Shown in pieces: positions 13,301-42,106 of a DNA stretch of 64,000 nucleotides (within the stretch, counting starts at the first letter, position 1; each line of letters starts with the position of its first letter). The translations under genes were made by a program, and so were the position numbers. Location: assembly GCF_036324505.1 (NCBI RefSeq), contig NC_086368.1:13178921-13242920 (forward strand). Direction: 5' to 3'. The stretch comes from Eleginops maclovinus. Its lineage: Eukaryota > Chordata > Actinopteri > Perciformes > Eleginopidae. The notes under the pieces were generated by a model. It did no database searches. It was not told the DNA's origin and worked only from the letters and a program-made list of their open reading frames with translations.

Positions 13301-16300
13301 AACGTTTTACTTGACGGGTTTTTCTCCAACAGTAAATTGTTGTTATTATTAAAAACAATGTAACAATGATGAATTGAAGAGGACTGGTGCTTCTCTCTCC
13401 CCAATCTTTTAAAAGTCCCCAAAAGCCCATTTCAACTCAAAACTAAATGTTTTCTTTAAAGACATTTTCAAAATCATTGAATTGTATGTTCACTTTACCC
13501 AAATAATCACTAATTGGAAAACTTTTCATTATGTACTTTCTTTCCCATTTTAGCAGGATAATAAAGTCCATTAGGCGAACGAGTGGACACAGAATGCCTG
13601 ATAGAGAAAATGTGTTAATTAACTTGCCATACTGAGTCATTTATATCAAATCCTACTCCCTCTTCAGCACTTTAAATGTATCATTACAGACCCACAGTCA
13701 TAGTGCTTGAAATATCCCCCCAGGACTCTTTTTATCTCACTCTCAACTCCAGCGCCGTTCACCAGTAGAGAGTTGTGCAACTCTGACTGTAAACTCTCTT
13801 CTTCTGCTCCCTTCACCTCGTCTCTTGCTCTGTCTCTATCTATCTGCCAGGTCAGAGTTTGCATTGATCTACAATGATCGGTCGGTACAGGAAAGCCATC
13901 ATCTGAGTGCAGCGTTTCGCCTGCTGCAGGACGACCAAATGAACATCTTCACTAATTTGACAAGGGAGGAATGGATGTAAGATGACACTATTTTTACTAT
14001 CTAAATTTGTACAACTTATTGTTCTTCCATTTAGAAACACACATGTTGAGGGACTGACCATTCAGGAACAAAGCAAACTGATCTGGAAAAAAGAGGCTCT
14101 AAATGACTAAAGAAAGCAGGAGGTCGGTCAGACTTAACCCCCAACTCTTTGAAGCAAATCTTACATAAAGATGCAATCCAATGCATCTTTAACCGAGATG
14201 CATTGTAGGAAGTTTCACAGGAGGAAGTCAGGGATGTGTGCAGCAGAAGAAAGAACATTAAATTGGCCGCAATAATACAATTATATGTGGCACAGCTGGT
14301 GCTGGTGTCACAGGAGTGAATAAGCTTCTGATTTTGAAGCATTCATAACAGCGGGTGCCAATCTAATGCAAGCACAACTTCAGCGTTTATCTAAGCTATG
14401 CTTCAATTAATGTTTAATGTTTTTTTATATTCTCATCATGCTTTACACAATTAACTTTCATTTGTTTATATTGTTCCTGTTGATAAGTGGTTAAACTAAG
14501 TTCTTTAACAATAGGACAATGAAGCTTGATAGTCATTGTCAGAACATCTATAACAGTAAATATCTAAATTATTCTCAATGATAAAAACAGAGAAACCAAT
14601 CGTAGAATATGCAGTGTTTTTTTTAATTTTTTTTAATGAATCAAATAGACCAGCATGCATTTTGAACATATGGAATGACAAGCTTTCTGGAGAACCCTAC
14701 TGATCTCCTCCTCCAGTATATAACCACACAGCTTTAGGTAACCAACCATGCTTTTTGTCAAAGAGCAATCTGACAACTCACAAACAGAAAGAGAAGAGAG
14801 ATGTGTAAACATCAGTGAGGAACTGACATGGACACATCACACCAGGGTCATATCCAAGACAGCTCGACAGAGGCTCTTCTTCCTCCGCAGGCTGCGGAAG
14901 TTCAACATGGACTCCAGGATACTCTGCAACTTCTACAGGTGCACCATTGAGAGTATCCTGACTGGCTGCATCACCGCCTGGTATGGCAGTTGCACCGCCC
15001 TCAACCGTAAGACTCTACAGAGGGTGGTGAAAACTGCTCAGCACATCACCAGGACGGAGCTGCCATCCATGGAGGACCTCTACACCCAGCGGTGTAGGAA
15101 GAAGGCCGGTAGGATATTAAAGGACCCCCATCACCCCAGCAACAATCTGTTCTGTCTGCTGCCGTCTGGCAGACGGTACCGCAGCATCCGGACCAAGACC
15201 ACCAGACTCAGAGACAGTTTTATACCACAGACTATAAGACTGCTGAACTCCTGACCTCTGCAAATGTCTACTCACATCTGTTTATAGTACACACATACAT
15301 ACATATATATATATATTATACACATCTGCCATACATATCTGTTTATAGTACACATATCTATATATTATACATATCTGCCATATACATCTGTTATACGTAA
15401 TATATGCATCTGTCCATACCTCCTCATTCAACAGTGTAAAGTATTTAAATACTTTCAATGTATTCCACATATGTATATATTTCACATCCTTAAATCTTTA
15501 ATGTTGTTATTGTAAATATTCTTCTCTCTTTTTGCACTACTTTATTTATCTTATTTGCACCATGTATGTTGAGTTGTTGGAGGAGCATGGGGCATAAGAT
15601 TTTCATTGCCAACATATACGTTGTATATGCTGTGCATATGACCAATAAAACCTTGAAACCTTGAAACCTTGAATGTGGGCCAACCATCTGCCGAGGTTCC
15701 CACAACAACCACAAAAAGAAAGAGCATCCAAACACTTTCTGAACAGTGTGATGAAAGCTATTTGAAAAAACTAGTGACTACATTATTTAAAAAGTCTATA
15801 ATATACAGTATGTGATTTATTTAAATGTTTGTTATTATCAACAAATCTAATTTAAATAAGGTTTGCTGTATCCTTTAATCACTAAAGATAAACACCAGCA
15901 TCACGCTGAAGTGAGTCTTATTCTAGCAGTCAGTGTTACCATGGGAACAGGAACATGCATCATATAATGTTAAAAGGTTACCCTATGTACATTGACATCC
16001 TATAATCCAAGGTCAAGGGCTAAACTGTGTGTCGTTGTGTGTTGCTTTTAAGGGAGCTGCGATCACTTGTTATTGAGATGGTGTTGGCCACGGACATGTC
16101 CTCCCACCTGCTCCAAGTCAAAGGGATAAAATCCTGTCTGCAGCAACAAGAACGGTAATGCTAATGGAGTTTGCTGTGTTGCACATTTAAGAGGTCACAT
16201 AAAATAACATGTTCAAATGATTCAAACAACCTTCGCCAAGAGGCAACTGGCACATTGGTGTCCTCCCAGCTAGTGTCAAGTCCGCTTCTTTTCCTTTTAA

Positions 16301-19300
16301 CGACCTGTATGAGAAAACAAAAATAAGAAGTGTATCATTTTCTCCGACAGGATTGACAAGCCCAAAGCACTTTCTCTGTTGCTGCACACGGCCGACATCA
16401 GCCATCCATCCAAGCCCTGGGTGCTGCACTCTCGATGGACCAAATCCCTGATGGAGGAGTTCTTCAGGCAGGTAGGAGCACTAACAGACCTGAGCTGATG
16501 GTGTGACACTTTCTCTTCTTATCTTCTGTTACTGTGCTAGTATTATCAAAGATTTAACGTAAGAAGTATTTACGAAACACTAACTGCAGTATAAAATCAC
16601 ACATTTACAAATAAAAGTGCTGCTTTCAAAGTCAAAGTACCTAAGTATCATTTTTTTTAAAAGGAAATGAAATTGGAAAGTAATAATAGTTGTCACTGTC
16701 ATTTCATGTTTTATTATTGGATCAATAGTATTATTGTACTAATATGAAAGCGGTAGACCTACTTTTATGTTGTTGTTCATCAAGATGGAGCTACTGTAAT
16801 CCTCATTTACCTTTGGTAGTTTATCTCTTAGAATTGGTCATATTTTAAAGTGTATTTGTATTTGAAAATAAACCACACTATACTGTAGCAAAGTGAAAAG
16901 TACAATTGTTCGCTGTAAAATCAAGTGAAGCAGAAGTATATAGATGACTTAAGTTTTGTAAAATATTATTGACACAATGTATAATCTCCCATCTTGGTGA
17001 GGTAAATTGAATAGAGCATAACATTATGTAGGTCTATTTTTTGTACTACAGATGGCTTTTGAGTTATTGTTACCTCAGTGTTTTTATACAATCAAGGTTC
17101 TCTGGGAGTGCATTTTTACCAAGGTATAATACAGAGATGTTTTCCCTTCACATTTGATCTTTTGCATTGTTCTTTCATGTCCTACCTTTTTCTATTCTTG
17201 AGCGTTTGATCTGTTATTATGTTACCTTGATTGAAGATGTTAGACGGCTAATAATAACTGTAAAATGTTGGAAATGCCTCAACAAAGTCTGAAAGGGAGA
17301 GCGGGAAACCTTCAAAGACGTTTAATACCTCAGAGCTATATATACAACAAAAATAGCACCTGAGGTATGTAGCAGAGACAGAGAGAGATTAGAGATTAGA
17401 GTCTCTTTTAAAAGTTTATTGAATGTGTAAGTCGACGCTGCAATAGATTTTATTTAAAGATTAAAGCCTGGGGAAAAAATCCACTGAGAATCGGTTAAGC
17501 TGTTGAAATAATTGCTGCTCCAGAACATTCACTACATAAATCTTGAGATGAGATGGTTGGACAACTTTTCTTTCTACCTGTGAGTTGTGATGGTTATCAA
17601 ATGAAGCATGATGCAGCAACCACCCTGGTTACCTCTATTGTTTTGGTTTATTGTCCAGTATAATGTGTGCAACAGTTGGCCTGATTTTTCTGCTCAGCAT
17701 CAGTTGCCATCATTAAACCAGGTGTGATTCGTTAATATCCAAGCTACAGTTGGAATAAAACTGTCAATCATGTGTTTCTTATAACCTTTTAAAATCCCAT
17801 TATTATCATACAAAACCTGCAGATTTTTGCCATATTGGTTGGTTTTGTGAGGCTGTTGCCTTGAGTTGATTTCCAGTTAATGCAGCAATACATTTATTTG
17901 TACAGTCCTTTCTCTCGTCTTTTCTACAGCTTGTACCTGAAGAAAAAAATAGAATAGAGGAGGTGTTGGGCAGCCTTTTGTCTTTGAAACCACTCTGAAA
18001 AAGCACTTTAATGTTTGTTAGCATGATAGCTTTTGAACAGTCTAAAAATCTCAGGTGGGGAGTGTTGGAGTCCAATAACCTTTAAAAGTTATTTTCAGTT
18101 CATGTGTGGGATGTCCTTTAAGATATTTTCTCTCTCTCTTTCTATCTTTGTGAGGGTGATAGAGAGGCAGAGCTCGGCCTGCCCTTCTCTCCTCTGTGCG
18201 ATCGAAAAAGTACCCTTGTAGCCGAGTCTCAGATTGGTATGTCTCACAAAACACTTCTTACTCTCTTGTCCTATTCTCACTGACATTATATAAGACAGCT
18301 TTTTCAACATCCATACTTTTTTTTTGATAGAGTCGAACTGGAACTGCTATGAAATATGTTATAATACACCTTATTGCTTTTTTCATAGTATTACATTTGT
18401 AATACTTTAAAGAAAATGTAAAGTTCTACTTTTGTATTGGACAAATATAATATCAGAAATATAAAATGTTCTCCCGTTGATACATGGCTATTTCCTCTTG
18501 CAGGTTTCATTGACTTCATAGTGTATCCTACATTCTCTCTACTGACGGACATGGCTGAAAAGATTGTTATTCCTTTGGTAGAGGAGAACCCAGGCCCACC
18601 AGACCCCTGCAACAGACACAGGTAACACACAGAGAAGCATTGCACTTGTTGCTCATTGCACATCTGCAATGTATGGCACAAAAAGCATAGAATCTATAGA
18701 CCACATCATAACAAATTAATTCACAGCACGGTATTTTCTCAACAGTAATCTTTGGAAGGAGAGCTCCAGGGGTCTGCAGTGGAGTCTCGCTCACATCACA
18801 GCTGAGCTGGTGAGCTTCCGCTCCACCTGGACACGACACACCGAAGACAACAAGCTAAAATGGAAGGAAAGTGGCTCCAATGGTATGTTGTATATTCAAT
18901 CCTTTATGTTATGAATGTGTATTCACTCTGTAAAGTCACAACTATCACTACAAGGCTTACAATTGAAAAATCCGGAAGAAAGGCTTTGTCTCTTTTGACT
19001 TGAATTTATGACCTGTAAAAAGTTTGACAACCTCCGCTAAAGTGAAAGATCTTGTGTGACTGATTTGGCCAAGACAAAGCCACTCTGCTCCATAAATGTT
19101 CTCTGTCTCCCTGATCTGATTTGTTATCAACACTCATGTCAAGTGGTCTCATTAGGAGTTGAGGAGATTAATAGAAATATTGTTTCCTGTCCAGCTTAAC
19201 ACATTTTCCAATGCCTTTTCCAATCTCCTATATCCTCCAGGATTTGCAGACCCTAGTGTGACAAAAGAGCAGAGATCCAGACAAGAGGAGCTGTCAGAAA

Positions 19301-19338
19301 AATCCCTGCAACACCCCAATACGGATTCAGAACAGTAG
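7317..19338 (+). CDS. pde1b: Calmodulin-dependent 3',5'-cyclic nucleotide phosphodiesterase 1B, complete
   Basis: Fourteen coding exons: 7317-7369, 9310-9423, 9662-9844, 10316-10382, 10514-10630, 10976-11116, 11853-11953, 13851-13976, 16053-16154, 16351-16471, 18155-18236, 18504-18621, 18746-18882, 19241-19338. They total 1560 nt, or 519 aa plus TAG, close to the roughly 516 aa of the short human PDE1B2 form. The enzyme hydrolyses cAMP and cGMP when Ca2+/calmodulin binds. The basic N-terminus ([20 protein letters not shown]) suits the first calmodulin-binding helix. A second basic region is [20 protein letters not shown] near residues 88-107. Catalytic HD domain: [10 protein letters not shown] (202-211), HDYEHTG (243-249), D350 in HTADISH, and the purine-binding Gln401 in SQIGFIDF. 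Oddities: Ser204 and Ser274 replace near-invariant Asn residues, and Thr348 replaces Ala. ppp1r1a, acting in the same cAMP pathway, lies downstream and faces it. Confidence 0.96.
14790..15676 (+). mobile_element. 5'-truncated LINE (L2/CR1/jockey-like) 3' fragment
   Basis: An open frame to 15254 encodes the C-terminal end of a non-LTR retrotransposon ORF2, after the reverse transcriptase core. Typical words are [37 protein letters not shown] and SGRRYRSIR. About 420 nt of 3' UTR follow, ending in three CCTTGAAA-type units near 15650-15675, the short tandem tail typical of this class. The endonuclease and most of the RT domain are missing, so the copy is dead on arrival. It sits in pde1b intron 8 (13977-16052) in sense orientation. 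The exact clade is not settled by eye. Confidence 0.85.
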
Positions 19339-19893
19339 ACAGGAATTTGTTTGTGATAACTGCTTTATCATAGAATAAGTACAAAGGTTAAGTGAGGTTA
19401 ATGCTGAGTCACTGTTTGTTACAAAACCACAAAGCCTTCTTATATCATGGTTTATGGAGCTAGAGGAGGGCTGGTTTAAGCTTAACACCATCTTCCCAAG
19501 GTAAGATGCAATATATTCAAACAAATGTCTTATTTCAAGTGTAGTATACTGTGATAATTTAAATGTAAAGTGTACATGCTGGCCATGTTATACCGTACCA
19601 TGCATTATAATAAATTCATTGCCACCTATTCACTTGTAAGGAACATTTTACCTTTACTAGTTTCAACTGTACACAAATTCTTAAGTCATGATATTAAAAA
19701 ATGAAAATGCAATCTCTTTAGCAAACAACATACTCTGTGCTTAGACTCTTGCAGCAGAAACAGTAAAATCCCCAATAAATAAGTGAAACATTTAAAAAAC
19801 AACCTTAGGGAAAGCGACTACAGGGTGTTTCCTCTTGCTTGACAAACATACAAACAATAAATGTCGTGTGTACAGAATAAACTACACAATAAA
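19339..19893 (+). other. pde1b: pde1b 3' UTR with poly(A) signals
   Basis: AATAAA hexamers occur at 19609-19614, 19774-19779, 19856-19861, 19876-19881 and 19888-19893. The last is the best candidate because a T/GT-rich stretch (CTTGTTTTGGTGTGATTTTG) follows directly. This gives a 3' UTR of roughly 550 nt, and earlier sites could give shorter forms. Confidence 0.55.
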
Positions 19894-22300
19894 GGCTGGC
19901 CTTGTTTTGGTGTGATTTTGTGCCTAGTTTTTGTTCAGAACATTTTAAATGTTCAACTGCAAGGTCAAATAATCAAGTCTTTGATTTGTTTTACCTTTCC
20001 GTGTCTGCCAAATTAATACCAGTACATTCAGTGGCTTCCCAAAACTATTATTACTACTACTATTAACTACTGTTGCTCCAACACTTCAGTAACTTTAGAA
20101 CAACTAAACAACTTAAGAAGGACAATTTATTGCAAATGTATTTGGCCATTTAAATTCTCTTTCCAGAAATATTGTACCGCATTTATATTATTTCTGGGGT
20201 CTTACAAAGGACAAATCAAGATTTTTCAAACTAAATGTAGTATGTATCAATCGTTTTTAGCCCTTATATGGGTAATGTTCCAAATCCATCCAATGCCTTG
20301 ATCTCATACTTCCCATTATGCAACATAAAAGTGTATTTGATAAGACCCTGCTATGATTCCAGTGCTCTGCTCTCCCAGCTGGAGGAGCTGTAGAGCAAAG
20401 TGAAGTGACTCCAGGGTGGCCCTATGGGATCAGCTTCAAACACAGCTCCCTAACGATTGGCAGTTTGGCAGTTTGCAATTGCATCTTCAGCTCTTTTCCT
20501 CTTAGGACAGTACAGAAGGATGAAGCTGTTCTAAATCAAGCCACATGTGTGGCTGGCTGTATAATGAATAAAAATAACCAGGAATAAAGACACAGGTGTG
20601 ATACTTCTGTTTATTGTACACCACATACACACACCTGACCCCCTGCACCAAGACCTCTAGCTATATAAATGCAAAATAGTGAAACATACCAACAGTGTCA
20701 CTTTGAGTTTGTACCATATTGTCTATGAGGAATGCAGCATTTCACTAGAAAAGCAAACAAAAATGTACGTATGTGTGACAGCCTTTATTTCCTAGCCAAT
20801 TTAGAAGATATGATCAGTGTCTTTCAATTTCATATTAAAACAAAACTGCAACTTTTTCCTTTGACTGTCAGGACACAACATATCCTCTTGTAAAAGAAAA
20901 AACTGTATGTAGCCTGCCTTTCAGTAGTGTAATGAATATTTTTGGTGAAAACCAGCCCTGTGTATGAAAAATGTATGTGTTTTTAACTCCCAACTCTGAG
21001 CCATTGAATTATTTATTGTCAGTGTCTATTTTTAGGATACAGTCAATGTAAAACACATGACCAGGATGTGAGACACTGAAAATGTAACTTAAAATTCTCG
21101 AGGACTTTCATCGAACATATCTCTTTTGGTGTTTTAATAAGAAAGATGATCATGGTTTAGGTCTTTGGACCATTGTCAGCAGACATCATGCTGATTTTCA
21201 AACATGCTTATAATTTGACTGGATGCAAAATTCATGGACTGTACCGAAATAAGTAGAGAAAAACAACCAATCACCAATTTAAACATTTTATTGTATCAAA
21301 TAAATTTTGATTACAGATGTAATCATCAATCATTTCAAGTAAAATTGGAACAATTACATATTACATTATTACCATTCAAAAACAGAAAAGAACATTATGT
21401 GGTCCGTTAATACACCGCAGAAGAAGAAAAGAACTTGCACAGGAATGTTTTTACCATCTTTTTGAGTCATTGTGATCATTGGTTTGTTGTGATCAATACC
21501 AAGATCATTCTGGGGTGGCTTTAGCTTACTGTTTGTTAACGGTTTTTGTTTCATTACTTTTACGTGTTTCTATGTTCCATGTTATGGAAGGATTGTCACA
21601 AATTCTACATAATAATGTCACTATGTGCTAAAAATAACTGATGAAGTACATGTATGATGTATGGTGGTGACTTTATAATGTTCTTGTTTCATAGAAAACT
21701 ATAAGAAAAAGGAATGCTGGTAATTTGATTGACTTTTGAAATTATTACCCATACAAAACAATAGTACACGAAAAAAAGTCACTCTACATTCAGTGCCATG
21801 CAGGATAGAGTTTTATGACGAGGATTTAATTTCCCCCAAAAAGTGTCAAATATGATGATACAATTTGGTCACTGATGATGTTAAGTTAAAACAAACTAAA
21901 TCGTAAGCAAATCTGCAGACTCAACACTCTATCGAAGCTTTTAGAAGTTCACAACTAGCTTGCTGGTAAAAGTCTTGTATAAAGTGTATTTGCTACTGTA
22001 ACCGGGCATGGTAAATTGCAATATGTAAATTGGCCTATTATCAGTAGCTACTGTATGTCCTCCTTGGAAAACCAATGGAAATCACATATATTTATTCATG
22101 TTTGAAGTCAGAAATAATGTTAACAAGTTAATTTTTTTAGACTTGTAGTTAATAGTTTGGGGTTTTGTTTTTAAAGAGAAAGAAAGGTCTTTGGAGGAAA
22201 TATATCACATACTCTTTTACCTCTCATTATAAGGAGCGTGTGTCTGTGATGAACACATCTTAGCCTACATCTGAGGGGCAGACTTGTAGGCAGCGGTGTT
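19894..22300. other. Intergenic DNA, nothing recognised
   Basis: AT-rich sequence beyond the likely pde1b poly(A) site. I see no open frame of note, no splice-flanked conserved peptide and no repeat I can name. Confidence 0.5.
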
Positions 22301-22311
22301 TGAAAGTAACT

Positions 22312-22371
22312 ATGGATGGATTAACGCCCCGGCTGAATTGCAAGGACCAACATCTGACAGGAAACTCGCAA
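22312..22371 (+). other. Possible first exon of an unknown transcript
   Basis: An ATG at 22312 opens a 20-codon frame ending at a strong donor, GCAA|GTAAGT (22371/22372). The local sequence is GC-richer than its surroundings (ACGCCCCGGCTG). I recognise no protein. It may be the 5' exon of a short or non-coding transcript between pde1b and ppp1r1a. A chance match is equally possible. Confidence 0.2.
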
Positions 22372-23822
22372 GTAAGTAAGTTTACATGCCGTTTAATGTG
22401 CTGCAGCAGAGCAGCTGATTAGCATGCTAACCTCCAAACTAGCGATGGCAGTGCATTGTTCCCCTGTGAATGTTTGTTTGGTCGCTCATTCAACAAGCTG
22501 CTGGTTTAGGTTCAGACATGCACGTATGTATGTTAAGGAGAGTTTTTGCAGGAAGGTAGATGTTGTTCAATGTAAGGGGCGGTTGTTTTGTGTTGCAGGT
22601 TGCTGTATGTTTTTTTAAACAATGATTTATGCAAATATGATTTGAAATGATGAGATTTGATCGGCTGTATTGAAACAAAGTCCCCATCTACTTGAAAAGT
22701 TGAATGAACGAACCGTGTTCCAACAAACTCATACAACAGTATCAAGTTCTCCTTTCAAGTTAAGCACAGGAAACTAAGCAGATGTGTGATGCTGTTAGGG
22801 TTACAAGGGTTGACGTTTCTGATGTTTATTCTCTTCATGAATAGAGTTCAAATTGTATTATTTTGTTGGACCAACAGTCTGCATTTATTCTTTCAAAAAA
22901 TCAATCAATACCCTATTATCAAAATAGTTGCCCATACATTTTCTGTCAGTCAATGCATTGACTAATCTTTGCAGCTTTACATGCTGTAGCAGAAAAATAA
23001 CATGCAATTGTACTCCAATGTACTTTCAGAATGTATTTGGAGATGTCCAATACATTTGTGAACATGTGTAAATATGTTTTCATTAATCTGTCAATCAACC
23101 TACAGTATTTGTTGCCTATAAACCACTCACTTCAACCTCACTAAATCATTTCATTTGAATTTTTGACGTTTTGGTTGCGGTCCCAGTTATGAGGTATAAA
23201 TACATGTTTATTGCTTTGAATGCAACAATAATTGCAGGAATCATGGCGCATATGTAATGATAAAGAACTGTCTAAAATATTTGTAACAGAAAATGTGTTG
23301 CCTTTGAACGTTAAAGGGGACATGATGCATGTAAGTGGTGATAGTTAATGAAATTGAATGTGGGACTGAGATCACAAAAGTCTCTCTTTGTGATTAACTA
23401 GATACAGTAAGCTAGTTTTAGTTCAGTGAAGGAGAAGCTAAATAAATACAATTTAATTAAATATTTCACACAAAATAATTTTAGAAACCTTTGTTGTTGT
23501 TCTCGGTGTGGTTACTAAGGCCTGACTGTAGAGGAACATGGATGCCCTGATGCATCTAGAGTGGATCTGGAGACGCAATCTTCTGTCATTGTGTCGGCTG
23601 GCTTAGCAGACAAAACAGCTTTGTTTTGTGCAGAAGACCGCTCTATTTGTTTTTCTCAAGGCTGCATTTCTTTGTCTTCTCCTCTGCTGGCTGATTCGCA
23701 CTGGATGCTGCTGCTTTTGTGTCTGCAAAAATAGACAGAGACATAAAACACTTGGGGCTAATAAGAGAAAGGCAAGTGGCTGACATTGGGGGATCTATTG
23801 AAATCCTTTGGCTAAACAATTA

Positions 23823-23933
23823 CTATATATATATATATATATATATATAAAGTATTCATTTACTAGTACCTACAGTGGGGATGTAAGTTTCTCCAATTTA
23901 TGATAAAAGTACACTTTCTGTTCCTGTTCGTTT

Positions 23934-23992
<59 letters not shown>

Positions 23993-23993
23993 T
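23823..23993. repeat. (TA)n and (ACT)n microsatellites
   Basis: A TA run at 23823-23848 is followed about 85 bp later by a pure ACT trinucleotide run at 23935-23993, roughly 20 units. The latter is the longest trinucleotide array I noticed in the window. Confidence 0.95.
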
Positions 23994-24349
23994 TACATAT
24001 ACTATACATCATTTATTTTGACTTTACAGTAGAATTTTGGCATTTAACTTTCCCTTAACTTGGACAGATCTTTGCTTCAAATTGTGTGTTCAATCTTATG
24101 GAGTGACTTGTGTGTTTGCCATTATTTATAATCAAGATTTATGGCAACAATTATGCCTGTGCTTTATATACAACAATTTCTGTTAACTTTACACTGTGTT
24201 AGGCATTCATTTGTTATATAACAAACCTGTTTATTGGCCACATATATCGAGAGGAAGAAGTAAAGGAACAAACAAACAAAATCTACAGTAATGACAGAAA
24301 ACCCACGGTTTCAGACCAGCCCCGCTAACACATTTTTCCTCCCGGGGTA

Positions 24350-24784
24350 ATTCAGCCACAGCAGGGCTTGTGGAAGTGTGGATCAAAGCCACTTCACAGA
24401 TGTTTGTCGATAACTTTTATTACATTACTGCAAGCAAAGCCTGCTGACCTGTTTAACATATCTATATACACCCTGCCTGGGGAACGGATGATGAAGAGTC
24501 CCCTGAGGGAAAACTGTTCCTGTGTAAACGTGGCTCTTAAGACTCTACCTGCTTGCACGTTATTGTGTTGTGATGAGGGATCTGCTACGTTGGCAAGGCT
24601 GGAACAATCCTCCTTCTCCTTGGAGTGGGGGCACTCGAGTCCACCGGCAGCTTCTGATAGACTTTCCCTCGAGAACTCTACAGGGGTTATACAAGTACAG
24701 GACATCTCGAAGGTGAAGAAAGATTGGTTTACTTTCCATCATACTGATGTGTGATAGAATACTCCAATATTTCTCTTAAATAAA
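24350..24784 (+). other. Unrecognised open frame ending near a poly(A) signal
   Basis: A frame open from about 24350 to a TGA at 24752 encodes about 130 residues, with no ATG at its start. AATAAA lies at 24779-24784, only 25 nt past the stop. CAG acceptor-like sites (ATTCAG, CCACAG) precede it. A terminal exon of an uncharacterised gene would look like this, but I recognise no family and the opposite strand is also open for about 100 codons. It could belong with the donor at 22371. Confidence 0.2.
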
Positions 24785-25324
24785 GTGAAAGTAAAGAACT
24801 TCACTGCCTTTTCATTTGCATTTGTTTTTTAATTATGCGGAGTGAATTTAAAAGGCTGGTCTCTAAGTCAAACCACCACTCAAATAGACTAGTGTTAATG
24901 GTAATCAATTTGTTTCCCCTAGCATCTCCTTTGCTCCTTTATCTGTGCAGCGAACCAATTAGCACCTACAATATGAAGCAACCCATAAAAAACCTAGTTC
25001 TCTTGTTATATGGAGTTTTTGGTTGTTGTTGCTGTGTGTCCCTGTGACTTAAAATAAAAATAGATAATAACATTAACACAAATTATCTTTGCACACCAGA
25101 AAGACAGCCCTCGTGATGCATTAGTGCTGGGTAATTACTGAATGTGTGTGCAGTAGTTGCTGTCCTCTCTGACCACCACTCACCTGCCGTTAAAGTGAAT
25201 TATTTGGCCCAAGCTAAAAAAGCTGATGCCCTTTTTTTCCCCATCAGCTGTTAAAGTGTTTGGCAAAGAGAAAAGACAGTTTCTGCCAAGACAGCCCTTT
25301 GAACCATCTTAGTGTAATCATTAA

Positions 25325-25640
25325 AGGAATTATTCACCTTCTTGCTGAGAGTTAGATGAGAGCTTTGATATCCTTCGTATGTCTGCATGCTAAAAATGAA
25401 CTGCAATCGATCAGCTTAGCTTAGCATAAGCATAAAAGGGGGGGGGGGGGGGATAGGTTGAATAGCTTGCAAAACAAAATAAATTCATTCTGATACTCAC
25501 TTAATAAAAGAAAGTTACTTCTTTATCCACACAAAAATTATTGAAATATCAGACATGCACATAAAAGTTTTTTAAAAGCTGGCATTGTAATTATAACAAT
25601 TATTTATTTATGAACAAAACAAGCTTAAAAACCCTTCAAA
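25325..25640 (+). repeat. Teleost interspersed repeat (TTAGCTTAGCATAA type)
   Basis: The words TTGCTGAGAGTTAGATGAGAG, TATGTCTGCATGCTAAAAATG and AGCTTAGCTTAGCATAAGCAT appear in order. A poly-G run follows at 25438-25452, where related copies have GGAAACAGGGGG. I recognise this as a very common percomorph dispersed element but cannot name it. The 3' part fades into AT-rich sequence. Confidence 0.6.
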
Positions 25641-26159
25641 TGTGAGCGTTTTAGGTTGTTGGGTGGATTTTTCTTGTAATCGTTTCTGATACCGGTAATA
25701 ATGTCTTCTTCATGATTTAGCATGCAAAAGTTGATCCAATGTTCTGCCAGAAAGCGAATAAGCATATTTCCTTTCCATATCCCCTTTCCCCCAACCCCTT
25801 TGTTTCACTTCTTTTAATTCTCCTTCTTCTCCCATAACACAATCCTTCATTTGCATACTTCCCTTCCAGCCATTTTCCCTTTACCTGCTTTAATGTTCTG
25901 CATTACTCTGCTGTTTCCATTTTCCTCACAATTGTATAACCTTTCTTAAAATGTATAATCTGTATTTTGCTTCATCTCTTTAACTTTATTTAATCCCCTG
26001 AGCTTTTTCTCCCTCTTTCCTTGTCCTTCAATCTGCTCTCTTCTCATTGTACCGCACCTTAGCAACGTCCTGTTATGTCCATCTTTTAACACCTTTTCTT
26101 GTAGGCTTATTTTTAAAGGACTTGTAATGTGGTATTTTTAAATTGTTGTATTGGAAGAA

Positions 26160-26165
26160 TTTATT
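26160..26165 (-). promoter_or_regulatory. ppp1r1a: ppp1r1a poly(A) signal candidate
   Basis: TTTATT on the plus strand reads AATAAA on the gene strand, about 65 nt past the ppp1r1a stop codon. It would give an unusually short 3' UTR. Sites further downstream are possible. Confidence 0.4.
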
Positions 26166-26230
26166 CTAACCCAGCTAAGTGTATACTAAAAGTTGCAGTG
26201 TCTTTTGAGAGTAAGTCATTATTGGATTTT

Positions 26231-41990
<15,760 letters not shown>

Positions 41991-42106
41991 GGTGGCTCTG
42001 ACTGTCAAAGAGGATGACTGGATGAAGAAGAGGAGGGAGGCAGAATCCGTACGAGTGAATGAGGGTAATAGCTCACTGAGGGTGGCAGAAAATAAGTGGG
42101 CTCCAG

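Noticed and set aside
14748..14790. ATG-started 5' end of the LINE open frame as a host gene start
   Set aside because: The first dozen residues do not resemble the element. Homology begins near 14790, and the upstream ATG is chance in-frame sequence at the truncation point.
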